From an uncultured Cellulophaga sp. (GTDB lineage: Bacteria > Bacteroidota > Bacteroidia > Flavobacteriales > Flavobacteriaceae): 64,000 nt of DNA. The notes under the pieces are model-generated. The model ran no database searches, had not been told where the DNA came from, and saw nothing but the letters and a program-made list of their open reading frames with translations. The first letter of the stretch is position 1; each line of letters starts with the position of its first letter. Shown one piece after another: positions 28,591-37,772 of the stretch. The stretch spans positions 62,001-126,000 of the forward strand of contig CANMEI010000008.1 of NCBI GenBank assembly GCA_947496695.1, read 5' to 3'. The position numbers were made by a program, and so were the translations under genes.

Positions 28591-28591
28591 T

Positions 28592-29083
28592 ATGCAGTTT
28601 AACTCCATTACAAAAGCTAATTACAATCAAGTTGCTCAAATATATGAAGAGGGCATAAAAACAGGTATGGCTACTTTTGAAACTAAATCTGTAGATTGGA
28701 GTACTTGGGATAAAAACCACTTAAAATTTGGACGAATCACTTTACAAGATGGTGAAACAATTTTAGGTTGGGCTTCCTTAGCTAGTGTATCAAGTAGATG
28801 TGTTTATGGTGGTGTTGCAGAAGTTAGTGTTTATGTTGCTGAAAAAGCCAGAGGCAAAGGTATTGGTAAAAAATTATTACTAGAACTTATAAAAATTAGC
28901 GAAGATTATAATATATGGACCCTGCAATCTGGTATTATGAGAGACAATAAAGCAAGCATTCAAATGCATATTAATTGCGGGTTTAGAATTATTGGTTACC
29001 GCGAAAAAATAGGACAGCTAAACGGTGTTTGGTTAGATAATGTACTATTAGAATGTAGAAGTAAAACTATAGGAATTAAATAA
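28592..29083 (+). CDS. ArsN-like GNAT acetyltransferase (arsinothricin/phosphinothricin type)
   Basis: A 163-residue GNAT enzyme. The ATG at 28592 is preferred over the upstream in-frame ATG at 28505 because the latter would overlap the previous gene by 86 bp and gives a spurious leader. The fold shows IYEEGIKTGMATFET and the acetyl-CoA loop VAEKARGKGIGKKLL, with NKASIQMHINCGFR, as in phosphinothricin-type acetyltransferases. In ars operons such proteins (ArsN1) acetylate arsinothricin or related arsenicals. Operon position supports that role, but the substrate is inferred. Confidence 0.85.
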   Translation: MQFNSITKANYNQVAQIYEEGIKTGMATFETKSVDWSTWDKNHLKFGRITLQDGETILGWASLASVSSRCVYGGVAEVSVYVAEKARGKGIGKKLLLELIKISEDYNIWTLQSGIMRDNKASIQMHINCGFRIIGYREKIGQLNGVWLDNVLLECRSKTIGIK

Positions 29084-29093
29084 ACATCACAAA

Positions 29094-29717
29094 ATGGAAA
29101 CAACACTTTTTAGTAACATAAATACAATTGTTACTAAGTTACAACCACAAGAAATTTTAGAAGAGCGTAAAATCGTATTGCAACCTTTGGTCGATTTTAT
29201 TCAAACCAAAGTTTCAAATAATGCAACAATTCGTTTAAACTTTATTTGTACTCACAATTCACGTAGAAGTCATTTATCGCAAATTTGGGCGCAAACTATG
29301 GCGTATCATTTTGGTGTTAAAAATGTATTTTGTTATTCTGGTGGCACTGAAGCTACTGCTCTATTCCCTATGGTTTCTGAAACATTGACAAACTCTGGTT
29401 TTTCAATTGAAAAACTTTCTGAGACTAATAATCCTGTTTATAGTATAAAATATACAGATAATGAAGCTCCTATTATTGGGTTTTCAAAAAAGTTTGATGA
29501 TACGTTTAATCCTCAATCAGAGTTTGCCGCAATTATGACATGTTCTTCTGCTGATCAAGGTTGCCCATTTATTGCAGGTGCTGAAAAAAGAATACCAATA
29601 ACTTTTGATGACCCAAAAGCTTTTGATAATACACCTCAACAAGCAGCTAAATATCAAGAAAGAAGTATTCAAATTGCGACCGAACTTTTTTATGTGTTTT
29701 CAGAAATTAAAAAATAA
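29094..29717 (+). CDS. arsC: Arsenate reductase of the low-molecular-weight phosphatase family
   Basis: A 207-residue protein with the phosphatase-type P-loop CTHNSRRS (Cys(x5)Arg-Ser) at about residues 52-59. The general acid is in the region FDDPKAFDNT. It is longer at both ends than minimal ArsC, as is usual for the Bacteroidota protein-tyrosine-phosphatase form. It would reduce As(V) to As(III) for the ACR3 pump, which starts 6 bp downstream. The additional ASCGADQG-like block (TCSSADQGCPF) carries the extra cysteines expected for thiol relay. Confidence 0.9.
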   Translation: METTLFSNINTIVTKLQPQEILEERKIVLQPLVDFIQTKVSNNATIRLNFICTHNSRRSHLSQIWAQTMAYHFGVKNVFCYSGGTEATALFPMVSETLTNSGFSIEKLSETNNPVYSIKYTDNEAPIIGFSKKFDDTFNPQSEFAAIMTCSSADQGCPFIAGAEKRIPITFDDPKAFDNTPQQAAKYQERSIQIATELFYVFSEIKK

Positions 29718-29723
29718 AAAGCA

Positions 29724-30764
29724 ATGCAAAAAAAATTAAGTTTTTTAGATAATTACCTAACATTATGGATTTTTATTGCCATGATTATAGGAGTTGGTTT
29801 AGGATACTTTATTCCCTCATTTCCAAAATTAATTGATAGTGCTAGTAATGGAACAACTAATATCCCCATTGCCATAGGTTTAATTTTAATGATGTATCCG
29901 CCATTAGCAAAAGTAAATTATAAGCTATTACCCAAAGTTTTTAAAAATGTAAAAGTATTATCAATATCACTGCTATTAAATTGGATTATTGGTCCTGTTT
30001 TGATGTTTGTATTAGCGATTTTATTTCTACAAGATCATCCTGAGTATATGGTGGGCTTAATTTTGATAGGGTTGGCTCGTTGTATTGCTATGGTATTGGT
30101 CTGGAATGATCTTGCTGATGGTAGTAGTGAATATGGTGCCGGTTTAGTTGCTCTTAATAGTATTTTTCAAGTATTTGCATATAGCTTTTATGCTTGGTTA
30201 TTTATTACAATATTACCACCTTACTTTGGTTTTAATGGTGCTATTGTTGCTATTGAAATATCAACAATAGCAGAGAGTGTTGCTATCTACTTAGGTATTC
30301 CTTTTCTTCTGGGCATTTTGAGTAGAGTAATTCTTATTAAATTAAAAGGTGAGAAATGGTATACTGAAAAATTTATTCCGACTATATCACCATTAACATT
30401 AATTGCTTTATTATTTACAATTGTAGTTATGTTTTCTTTAAAAGGAGAATTAATAGTAACCATTCCTGGTGATGTTGTATTAATAGCACTACCGTTATTA
30501 ATTTACTTTACACTAATGTTTATTATTGGTTTCTTTTTTACCAAAGCGATGGGAGCTAGCTATGATAAAACTGCTGCAGTAGCATTTACTGCCGCTGGTA
30601 ATAATTTTGAATTAGCTATTGCAGTCGCAATTGCTGTATTCGGTTTAAATTCTGGGCAAGCATTTACAGGGGTTATAGGTCCTTTAGTAGAGGTTCCTGC
30701 GCTTATACTTTTAGTACGTGTATCATTTTGGTTACGTAAAAAATATTTTACAAAAAAAGCTTAA
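29724..30764 (+). CDS. arsB: Arsenite efflux pump, ACR3 family
   Basis: A 346-residue protein with ten predicted transmembrane helices and the ACR3 signatures [20 protein letters not shown] (with the essential Cys) and [18 protein letters not shown], ending in [13 protein letters not shown]3 exports arsenite from the cytoplasm using the proton gradient. It is the last gene of the ars operon. Its hydrophobicity and length are normal. Confidence 0.97.
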   Translation: MQKKLSFLDNYLTLWIFIAMIIGVGLGYFIPSFPKLIDSASNGTTNIPIAIGLILMMYPPLAKVNYKLLPKVFKNVKVLSISLLLNWIIGPVLMFVLAILFLQDHPEYMVGLILIGLARCIAMVLVWNDLADGSSEYGAGLVALNSIFQVFAYSFYAWLFITILPPYFGFNGAIVAIEISTIAESVAIYLGIPFLLGILSRVILIKLKGEKWYTEKFIPTISPLTLIALLFTIVVMFSLKGELIVTIPGDVVLIALPLLIYFTLMFIIGFFFTKAMGASYDKTAAVAFTAAGNNFELAIAVAIAVFGLNSGQAFTGVIGPLVEVPALILLVRVSFWLRKKYFTKKA

Positions 30765-30773
30765 AAATCAGGT

Positions 30774-30802
30774 TTTATTGCCTGTTTCTGTTCGCAGTAG
30801 CG
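30774..30802 (+). terminator. Weak hairpin after the ars operon
   Basis: ATCAGG and CCTGTTT flank a short loop 10 bp after the ACR3 stop. The stem is short and the T-run poor, so this is a tentative terminator. Confidence 0.3.
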
Positions 30803-30870
30803 TTAAAAATTCTCTAATTAATCTTGATTGATTTTTGATTTTCTTAAATTTCAGGATTATTACAGTATAA

Positions 30871-31737
30871 ATGAAGCTATACCCAATAGAAACGGGCAAT
30901 TTTAAATTAGATGGTGGTGCTATGTTTGGCGTTGTTCCAAAAACACTTTGGAACAGAACAAACCCTGCTGATAGCAACAACCAAATTGATATTGCTGCAC
31001 GTAGTTTACTTATCGAAGATGGCAATAGGTTAACACTTATTGACACTGGAATGGGTAATAAACAATCCGATAAATTTTTCAGTTATTATAACAAATGGGG
31101 TGATTTTTCAATAGATTCATCTTTAGCAAAATATGGTTTCCATAAAAACGATATAACTGATGTTTTTTTGACACATCTTCATTTTGATCATTGTGGCGGG
31201 TGTATTCAATGGAATAAAGATCGTACAGGTTATGAACCTGTTTTTAAAAATGCAAAATTTTGGAGCAATAAAGCACATTGGCAATGGGCAATAACACCAA
31301 ATAACCGAGAGAAAGCTTCGTTTTTAAAAGAAAATTTAATGCCTATGGAAGAAACTGGGCAACTAAATTTTATAAAATCACCTACTGATAATTCTGATTT
31401 TTTAAAAAACACTGAACTTAATTTTGATATTTTGTATGTGGATGGGCACACAGATAAACAAATGATTCCGCATATTAATTACAAAGGAAAAATAATAGTT
31501 TTTATGGCCGATTTATTACCTACAGCTGGCCATATACCTTTACCATATGTTATGGGTTACGATACACGACCTTTACTAACTCTTGCTGAAAAAGAAAAAT
31601 TCTTAAAAATTGCGGCACAAAACGAGTATTATCTATTTTTAGAACATGATGCTCATAATGAAATATGTACTGTACAAGAAACTGAAAAAGGTGTTCGCCT
31701 AAAAAACACATATACTTTTGAAGAAATTTTTTCATAA
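30871..31737 (+). CDS. Metallo-beta-lactamase-fold hydrolase
   Basis: A 288-residue cytoplasmic protein with the metal-binding THLHFDHCGG motif (HxHxDH, about residues 104-109), DGHTDKQMI for the third ligand, the MADLLPT block with the bridging Asp and a late EHDAH. This places it in the lactonase/AttM-like branch of MBL-fold enzymes, but the substrate cannot be called. It follows the ars operon by about 100 bp with a weak terminator between, so it is probably a separate unit. Confidence 0.85.
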   Translation: MKLYPIETGNFKLDGGAMFGVVPKTLWNRTNPADSNNQIDIAARSLLIEDGNRLTLIDTGMGNKQSDKFFSYYNKWGDFSIDSSLAKYGFHKNDITDVFLTHLHFDHCGGCIQWNKDRTGYEPVFKNAKFWSNKAHWQWAITPNNREKASFLKENLMPMEETGQLNFIKSPTDNSDFLKNTELNFDILYVDGHTDKQMIPHINYKGKIIVFMADLLPTAGHIPLPYVMGYDTRPLLTLAEKEKFLKIAAQNEYYLFLEHDAHNEICTVQETEKGVRLKNTYTFEEIFS

Positions 31738-31813
31738 AAATTGCTAAACTATTCTTCTATCAACATATAAAATTTATATACAATTATTAAACACTCAATA
31801 AATTAACACACAT

Positions 31814-33454
31814 ATGACATTTAATTTTTCAAAGTCCTTTTTTGGATTAGCCATTGGTTCTTTACTACTTTCTAGTTGTGGGAGCTCATCTCCCGTATTA
31901 GTAAGTACGCCCGTAGAAAATATAGACGCAATACCATTAAAAATATCTGACTTAACAGATACTGAAAAAAAGAATTGGGGACATCTTGATCTAGTTACTG
32001 ATACTATCCCAGGTATGTCGGTTGATAAAGCCTATACCGATATTATAAAAGGAAATAAAGGAGAAACTGTAATAGTTGCTGTTTTAGATTCTGGAATGGA
32101 TTTAGAACACGAAGATTTAGTAAATGTACTATGGACAAATACTAAAGAAATTCCTGGTAATAATATTGACGATGATAAAAATGGATATGTTGATGATATT
32201 CACGGTTATAACTTTTTAGGCGAATCATACAATGAGTTGTTAGAAATGACCCGTATTGTAAAATTAAAAATAGGTGATGCTGCTTATCAAGCAAAAGCGA
32301 AAGCTGCTCTTGATGAAAAATATAATGAAACTTTACAAAACAAAACCTACTACGAACAAATTTTGCAAACGGTAACTACTGCTGATGCTGCTGTAAAAAA
32401 AGAATTAGGGAAAGATACGTACACCAAAGAAGAAGTTGCTGCTATTGAAACACAAGATGCAACAATGCAACAAAACCTTGGTATGATTAGTCAAGTATAT
32501 ACGTTTGCTGAAGACGTTCCTAGTTTTATAAAAGAAATTTCTGGTGGTATAACTTCAATGACTGAGTCATTAAATTATAATTATAATGTAGATTTTGATG
32601 GTAGAACACCAGTTGGTGATAACCCATACGATATTGAAGATACTAAATACGGAAATGGAAATCCACAAAACCGTGTTAAAGATGAAAGCCACGGTACTCA
32701 CGTAGCGGGTATTATTGCTGCACAACGTGGAAACGGAAAAGGTGCTGATGGTGTTGCAAACAACGTACAACTAATGAGCATTAGAGCGGTACCAAATGGT
32801 GATGAGTATGATAAAGATATTGCTTTAGGTATTCGTTATGCAGTTGATAATGGCGCCAAAGTGATTAATGGTAGTTTTGGTAAATCATTTTCACCAAATG
32901 CTGATTGGGTTTATGATGCTATTAAATATGCCGCTTCAAAAGATGTGCTTTTTGTTCATGCAGCTGGTAATGACGGTTTAGATTTAGACAATCCAACAAA
33001 TCCTAATTTCCCAAATGATCAAGTTGACAATGGTGCTGAAATTGCAGACAATGTAATTACTGTTGGTTCTATAACTAGTAAGTACGGTGCTGACTTAGTT
33101 TCATCATTCTCAAACTATGGTGTAATTAATGTAGATGTATTTGCACCAGGTAGTGCAATTTATTCTACTGTTCCTGGTAATGAGTATGATTTTAATAGTG
33201 GTACTTCAATGGCTGCACCTGCTGTTGCTGGTGTTGCTGCATTAATAAGATCGCAATACCCTAAATTAAAAGCAGCTGAGGTTAAAAAAATTATAATGCA
33301 GTCTGGTTTAACAACAAAAACATCAGTTGTTGTTGCTGGTGAAGCTTCAAAAGCTACTGAGTTTTCAAAACTTACTAAATCAGGAAAAATGGTAAATGCT
33401 TACAATGCACTTATTTTGGCTAGTCAAGTAGCAAACGGAAAAGTAAAACTTTAA
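31814..33454 (+). CDS. Subtilisin-family (S8) serine protease lipoprotein
   Basis: A 546-residue secreted protease. The N-terminus has lipobox LLSSCG, so it is anchored by lipid. The catalytic triad is Asp92 (VLDSGMD), His293 (SHGTHVAG) and Ser465 (GTSMAAP). Between Asp and His lies an insertion of about 150 residues rich in Lys, Glu and Ala that should form a helical hairpin; this is far longer than in subtilisin. No T9SS sorting domain is seen at the C-terminus. The insertion may control access or maturation. Confidence 0.94.
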   Translation: MTFNFSKSFFGLAIGSLLLSSCGSSSPVLVSTPVENIDAIPLKISDLTDTEKKNWGHLDLVTDTIPGMSVDKAYTDIIKGNKGETVIVAVLDSGMDLEHEDLVNVLWTNTKEIPGNNIDDDKNGYVDDIHGYNFLGESYNELLEMTRIVKLKIGDAAYQAKAKAALDEKYNETLQNKTYYEQILQTVTTADAAVKKELGKDTYTKEEVAAIETQDATMQQNLGMISQVYTFAEDVPSFIKEISGGITSMTESLNYNYNVDFDGRTPVGDNPYDIEDTKYGNGNPQNRVKDESHGTHVAGIIAAQRGNGKGADGVANNVQLMSIRAVPNGDEYDKDIALGIRYAVDNGAKVINGSFGKSFSPNADWVYDAIKYAASKDVLFVHAAGNDGLDLDNPTNPNFPNDQVDNGAEIADNVITVGSITSKYGADLVSSFSNYGVINVDVFAPGSAIYSTVPGNEYDFNSGTSMAAPAVAGVAALIRSQYPKLKAAEVKKIIMQSGLTTKTSVVVAGEASKATEFSKLTKSGKMVNAYNALILASQVANGKVKL

Positions 33455-33475
33455 ACAAACACTCTTAAATTATAC

Positions 33476-33521
33476 AGAAAAAGATCACTGAAATATATAA
33501 TTTCTTTGATCTTTTTCTTTT
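33476..33521 (+). terminator. Terminator of the subtilase gene
   Basis: AGAAAAAGATCA pairs with TGATCTTTTTCT across an 18-nt loop and is followed by a T-rich stretch, 21 bp after the stop. Confidence 0.65.
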
Positions 33522-33552
33522 TAATAACTTTAGACTAAAATAAAAAACGACT

Positions 33553-35400
33553 ATGAAGAAAAGAATTTTATCATTTTTAGTGTTATTGTCAAGTATTACT
33601 GGCTTTGCACAAAATACTAGCTACTGGCAACAGCATGTAGATTACACCATGGATGTTACTATGGATGTAAAATCATACCAATATACAGGAACTCAAAAAT
33701 TAGTGTATACTAACAATTCTCCTGATGCTATTAACAAAGTATATTACCATTTGTTTTTTAATGCTTTTCAGCCAGGTAGTGAAATGGATATTAGGCTACA
33801 GACTATTGCTGATCCTGATGGTAGAATGACGGAGAATGGTAAAAGTAGAATTGCAAGTTTATCTGCTGATGAAATTGGTTTCTTAAAAATTGCTACTCTT
33901 ACTCAAAATGGGAAACCTTTAGAGTTTAAAGAAGAAGGTACTATTCTTATCGTAAAATTAGCAGAAACTATTCCTGCTGGTGGTACAGCAACCTTTGATA
34001 TGACTTTTACAGGTCAAGTACCTTTACAAATTCGTCGTTCTGGTCGAAACAACAAAGAAGGTGTTGCTCTTTCTATGGCGCAATGGTATCCAAAATTAGC
34101 AGAGTATGATTTTGAAGGTTGGCATGCAGACCCGTATATTGCTCGTGAATTTCAAGGTGTTTGGGGCGATTTTGATGTAAAACTTACCATTGATAAAAAC
34201 TATACTGTTGGTGCTTCTGGTTACCTACAAAACCCACAAGAAATTGGTCATGGGTATGAAGCTCCTGATTCTAAAATAAAAAAGCAAAAAGGCAAAACAC
34301 TTACATGGCATTTTAAAGCACCAAATGTACATGATTTTACATGGGCTGCAGATCCTGAATATGTACACGATACATTACAAGTACCAAACGGGCCTATGCT
34401 TCACTTTTTATACAAAGACAAAAAAGAGATTGCTGAAAACTGGAAGAAACTACAGCCAAAAACAGCTGAAATGATGCAGTTCTACAACAAAAATGTTGGG
34501 GAATATCCTTACGATCAATACTCCGTTATTCAAGGTGGCGACGGTGGTATGGAGTATGCTATGCTAACTTTTATTACTGGTGAACGCAAGTTTGGTAGTT
34601 TAGTTGGTGTAACTGCTCATGAATTAGCACACTCTTGGTTTCAACATATATTAGCAAGTAACGAATCTAAACACGAGTGGATGGATGAAGGTTTTACCAC
34701 TTTTATTTCTACATTATGTGAGAATGAAATTATGAATGAGAATAAAGAAAATCCTTTAGAAAATTCATACAAAAGCTATTACTACTTGGTAAATTCTGGT
34801 AAAGAACAACCACAAACTACGCATGCAGATCGTTACGCAGAAAATATGCCATATAGTATTGCTGCTTATAGTAAAGGGTCTATTTTCTTATCACAATTAG
34901 GCTACATTATTGGGCAAGATAAATTAATGGAGACACTTCATAAATATTATGAAGACTTCAAATTTAAGCATCCAATACCTAATGATATTAAGCGTACTGC
35001 CGAAAAAGTATCTAATATGGAATTAGATTGGTATTTGACGGATTGGACACAAACTACAAATACTATTGATTATGCGGTAAAAGAAGTAGCATCAGAAGGA
35101 GAAAAAACAAAAATCACATTGGAACGTATTGGTCAAATGCCAATGCCTATTGATGTTTTAGTAGTTTATGAAGATGGTACTCAAGAAACTTTTTATGCTT
35201 CATTAAGAATGATGCATGGCGAAAAAGAAAATCCTTACCCTAATTTAGAAAGAACTGTTTTACCTAATTGGGCATGGGCATACACTACGTACGACTTTAC
35301 TATAGATAAACCTTTATCAAGTGTAAAAGCAGTAGTAATTGATCCGTCGCAATTAATGGCTGATGTAGATGCTGAAAATAATTTTTGGCAGAAAAATTAA
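33553..35400 (+). CDS. M1-family zinc metallopeptidase
   Basis: A 615-residue secreted aminopeptidase-like enzyme. A signal peptide (to GFAQ) precedes an N-terminal beta domain and the gluzincin catalytic domain with HELAH (His356, His360) and Glu379 (HEWMDEGF) as zinc ligands. The exopeptidase signature appears in the variant GGMEYAM (residues about 331-337). It has no T9SS C-terminal sorting signal, so a periplasmic location is likely. It forms a single-gene unit with terminators on both sides. Confidence 0.94.
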   Translation: MKKRILSFLVLLSSITGFAQNTSYWQQHVDYTMDVTMDVKSYQYTGTQKLVYTNNSPDAINKVYYHLFFNAFQPGSEMDIRLQTIADPDGRMTENGKSRIASLSADEIGFLKIATLTQNGKPLEFKEEGTILIVKLAETIPAGGTATFDMTFTGQVPLQIRRSGRNNKEGVALSMAQWYPKLAEYDFEGWHADPYIAREFQGVWGDFDVKLTIDKNYTVGASGYLQNPQEIGHGYEAPDSKIKKQKGKTLTWHFKAPNVHDFTWAADPEYVHDTLQVPNGPMLHFLYKDKKEIAENWKKLQPKTAEMMQFYNKNVGEYPYDQYSVIQGGDGGMEYAMLTFITGERKFGSLVGVTAHELAHSWFQHILASNESKHEWMDEGFTTFISTLCENEIMNENKENPLENSYKSYYYLVNSGKEQPQTTHADRYAENMPYSIAAYSKGSIFLSQLGYIIGQDKLMETLHKYYEDFKFKHPIPNDIKRTAEKVSNMELDWYLTDWTQTTNTIDYAVKEVASEGEKTKITLERIGQMPMPIDVLVVYEDGTQETFYASLRMMHGEKENPYPNLERTVLPNWAWAYTTYDFTIDKPLSSVKAVVIDPSQLMADVDAENNFWQKN

Positions 35401-35419
35401 GACCAAAAAATAACAATTA

Positions 35420-35455
35420 AAAACCAAGATGCACTAGTATCTTGGTTTTTTGTTT
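35420..35455 (+). terminator. Terminator of the M1 peptidase gene
   Basis: AAACCAAGAT and ATCTTGGTTT pair around an 8-nt loop and are followed by a T-run, about 20 bp after the stop. Confidence 0.8.
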
Positions 35456-35479
35456 TTAAGTGCATACCAAATAGAATAC

Positions 35480-35487
35480 TATCTTTG
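35480..35487 (+). promoter_or_regulatory. Candidate -7 box of rnpA
   Basis: TATCTTTG matches TAnnTTTG exactly and lies 16 bp upstream of the rnpA ATG at 35504. This position supports the shorter start; the in-frame ATG at 35450 would lie upstream of the promoter. Confidence 0.55.
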
Positions 35488-35503
35488 CAGTATTAGTACC
35501 CTT

Positions 35504-35938
35504 ATGGATAATAAAACAAACTTTACGTACGGTAGCACCGAAAAATTGAAGAGTAAAAAACTCTTTGAACAACTCTTTGCTGAAGGTAAAAGTGTCGCAC
35601 AATACCCAATTAGGTTAGTGTATGCTAAAACAGATTTGATTAAAGATAATGTTCAAATAAAAGCAGGTGTAACTGTATCAAAACGTAAATTTAAAAGTGC
35701 TGTAAAAAGAAATCGTATTAAAAGAGTTTTACGTGAAGCATACAGACTCAACAAATCTTCAATAAACAACAATAGTACAGATAAGTATTCGTTGTTATTT
35801 TTATACTTAGGTAAAGAGATGCCTAAAAGTTCAGAAATAAATACGTGTATCGTTTCCGTTATAAACAAGTTCAATAAAAAAATAGCTCCTGTTGATAAAG
35901 CACCTAAAGCTATTGAAACGAGTGCAGAAACGGATTAA
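35504..35938 (+). CDS. rnpA: Ribonuclease P protein component
   Basis: A 144-residue basic protein with the RNR signature KFKSAVKRNRIKRVLREAYR at about residues 60-80. It is the protein subunit that helps RNase P RNA mature tRNA 5' ends. The ATG at 35504 is chosen because a -7 promoter box lies just upstream of it and the residues before it (from 35450) do not resemble RnpA. It is followed after 34 bp by an S41 peptidase gene on the same strand, a common flavobacterial pairing. The C-terminal tail (KKIAPVDKAPKA) is lineage-specific. Confidence 0.95.
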   Translation: MDNKTNFTYGSTEKLKSKKLFEQLFAEGKSVAQYPIRLVYAKTDLIKDNVQIKAGVTVSKRKFKSAVKRNRIKRVLREAYRLNKSSINNNSTDKYSLLFLYLGKEMPKSSEINTCIVSVINKFNKKIAPVDKAPKAIETSAETD

Positions 35939-35972
35939 AAAACTAATTTTAAGCAATAAAGAGCATAATTAC

Positions 35973-37601
35973 ATGAAAAAATTGATTCAAAAAAAAGTCC
36001 TAATTCCTGTATTTGCATTAGTATTTGTTGTCGTTGGAAGTAGTTTTAAAAGCGATTTTTTTGAGATTGCTAAACAGATAGAAATTTTCACTACGCTTTT
36101 CAAAGAACTCAACATGAATTATGTTGATGAAACCAACCCTGCTGCTTTAATGGATACTGCCATTAAAAGCATGTTGGAAGATTTAGACCCGTATACTCGT
36201 TTTTTAAATGAACAAGATGTTGAAGCTTATAAAATTAGTAATGCAGGTGAATATTCGGGTATTGGAGCTATAGTACGTGCGTATAAAGACAAGCTTGTTA
36301 TACTTGAACCTTATAAAAATAATCCTGCAGATAAAGCGGGTTTAAAGGCTGGTGATGAAATTATAAAAATTGGCGATGTTGAGGTAAAAGATGTGAATGA
36401 AAATGCTACCGAACTTTTAAAAGGTGCTAATAATACAAGTGTTGATGTTACATTTAAAAGACAAGGGAAAACAAAAACCACTACTATTACACGTGAAGCA
36501 ATTGAGGTAGATGCTGTACCGTATGCTAAAATGGTGAATGCAAATACTGGCTATATAGTTTTAGCTAAATTCAATAAAAAAGCATCAGAACAAACAAAGG
36601 CTGCTTTAATAGATTTAAAAAATAAAGGTGCCGAAAAAATTATTTTAGACCTACGTGGTAACCCTGGAGGTTTACTTTCTGAAGCTATAAATGTTACTAA
36701 CTTATTTGTTCCAAAAGGAGAATTAATCGTAACCACCAAATCAAAAGTTAAAAAGTTTAATTCTGAATATAAAACTAAAAACCAACCTGTAGATGCTGAA
36801 ATACCTTTAGTCGTATTAGTAAATGGCAGAAGTGCATCGGCTAGTGAAATTGTTTCAGGTAGTTTACAAGATTTAGATAGAGCTGTTGTTGTTGGTGCTC
36901 GTAGTTTTGGAAAAGGTTTGGTACAACGCCCTTTAAAATTAACATACGGTACACAACTAAAAGTTACCATTTCAAGATACTACACACCTTCTGGCAGGTG
37001 TATTCAAGCACTAGACTACTGGCATAGAGATGACGCTGGTAATGCAGTAAAAACAAGTAATATTCATGATTTTAAAACGCGTAACGGCCGTAAGGTTCAA
37101 GATGGCGGTGGTGTTTTACCAGATGTTGAAATAAAAGCTTTAAAAACAAATACACTTACAACTGCCCTATTAAACGAGAATGCCATTTTTGATTATGCTA
37201 CGGAGTATTATTACTCGCATGATGTAGCTGATGTACGTAGTTTTAAATTTACAGATGCCGATTTTGAAGAATTTAAAAACCGTATAAAATCAACAGGTTT
37301 TACTTTTGAAACAGAAACAGAAAAAGCTTTAAATAAAGCAATGAGTTTAAATGATAGTGATTTATTAGATGATCATGTACAAGAAAAATACCGTGATTTA
37401 TTATCAGAAATAAACACTAAAAAAATTACAGGCCTTGATACATCTAAAAAAGAAATTATAAAGCAATTAGAAGACGAAATTGTTACCCGTTATTTTTATA
37501 ATGAAGGTTTATACGATTATTATTTAACACATGATGAAGCTATTTTAACCGCTAGCGAATTGTTAAACGATAAAAACAAATACAATTCTATTTTAAAATA
37601 G
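35973..37601 (+). CDS. S41-family C-terminal processing peptidase
   Basis: A 542-residue periplasmic protease with a signal or anchor helix (residues 8-25), a PDZ domain (about 85-165, SGIGAIVRAYKDKLVILEP) and the S41 catalytic domain (IILDLRGNPGG, GRSASASEIVSGSLQD with the catalytic Ser, and ARSFGKGLVQ with the Lys). A helical C-terminal part follows. The ATG at 35973 gives a proper signal; the alternative start at 35892 overlaps rnpA by 47 bp. Linked to rnpA on the same strand. Tail-specific protease function in envelope protein turnover is the family expectation. Confidence 0.94.
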   Translation: MKKLIQKKVLIPVFALVFVVVGSSFKSDFFEIAKQIEIFTTLFKELNMNYVDETNPAALMDTAIKSMLEDLDPYTRFLNEQDVEAYKISNAGEYSGIGAIVRAYKDKLVILEPYKNNPADKAGLKAGDEIIKIGDVEVKDVNENATELLKGANNTSVDVTFKRQGKTKTTTITREAIEVDAVPYAKMVNANTGYIVLAKFNKKASEQTKAALIDLKNKGAEKIILDLRGNPGGLLSEAINVTNLFVPKGELIVTTKSKVKKFNSEYKTKNQPVDAEIPLVVLVNGRSASASEIVSGSLQDLDRAVVVGARSFGKGLVQRPLKLTYGTQLKVTISRYYTPSGRCIQALDYWHRDDAGNAVKTSNIHDFKTRNGRKVQDGGGVLPDVEIKALKTNTLTTALLNENAIFDYATEYYYSHDVADVRSFKFTDADFEEFKNRIKSTGFTFETETEKALNKAMSLNDSDLLDDHVQEKYRDLLSEINTKKITGLDTSKKEIIKQLEDEIVTRYFYNEGLYDYYLTHDEAILTASELLNDKNKYNSILK

Positions 37602-37618
37602 GAATAACACACTACAAT

Positions 37619-37660
37619 AAAAAACGCCTTGCAAGTGATATTTTGCAAGACGTTTTTTGA
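37619..37660 (+). terminator. Terminator of the S41 gene
   Basis: AAACGCCTTGCAA pairs with TTGCAAGACGTTT around a short loop, with T-runs. The first 14 bases (AAAACGCCTTGCAA) recur in the terminator after the esterase at 38.61 kb. Confidence 0.8.
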
Positions 37661-37772
37661 TATTTTTAGTTTGTATAATTTCTGAAATAAAAAAGTAATA
37701 ATACTATTTATTAATCCAGAACTTCAATTGCTATAAATACCAACAAGCAACTTTTTATAAAAGCACTATTAA

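Noticed and set aside
28505..28591. Upstream ATG (28505) for the acetyltransferase
   Set aside because: It would overlap DUF6428 by 86 bp and adds 29 residues that do not resemble GNAT; the ATG at 28592 fits the family start.
30768..31046. Minus-strand 92-codon ORF opposite the MBL-fold gene start
   Set aside because: It is antisense to a well-supported gene and shows no family features.
35892..35972. Upstream start of the S41 peptidase overlapping rnpA
   Set aside because: The added residues are basic and mirror the rnpA 3' end; the ATG at 35973 opens a proper signal helix.
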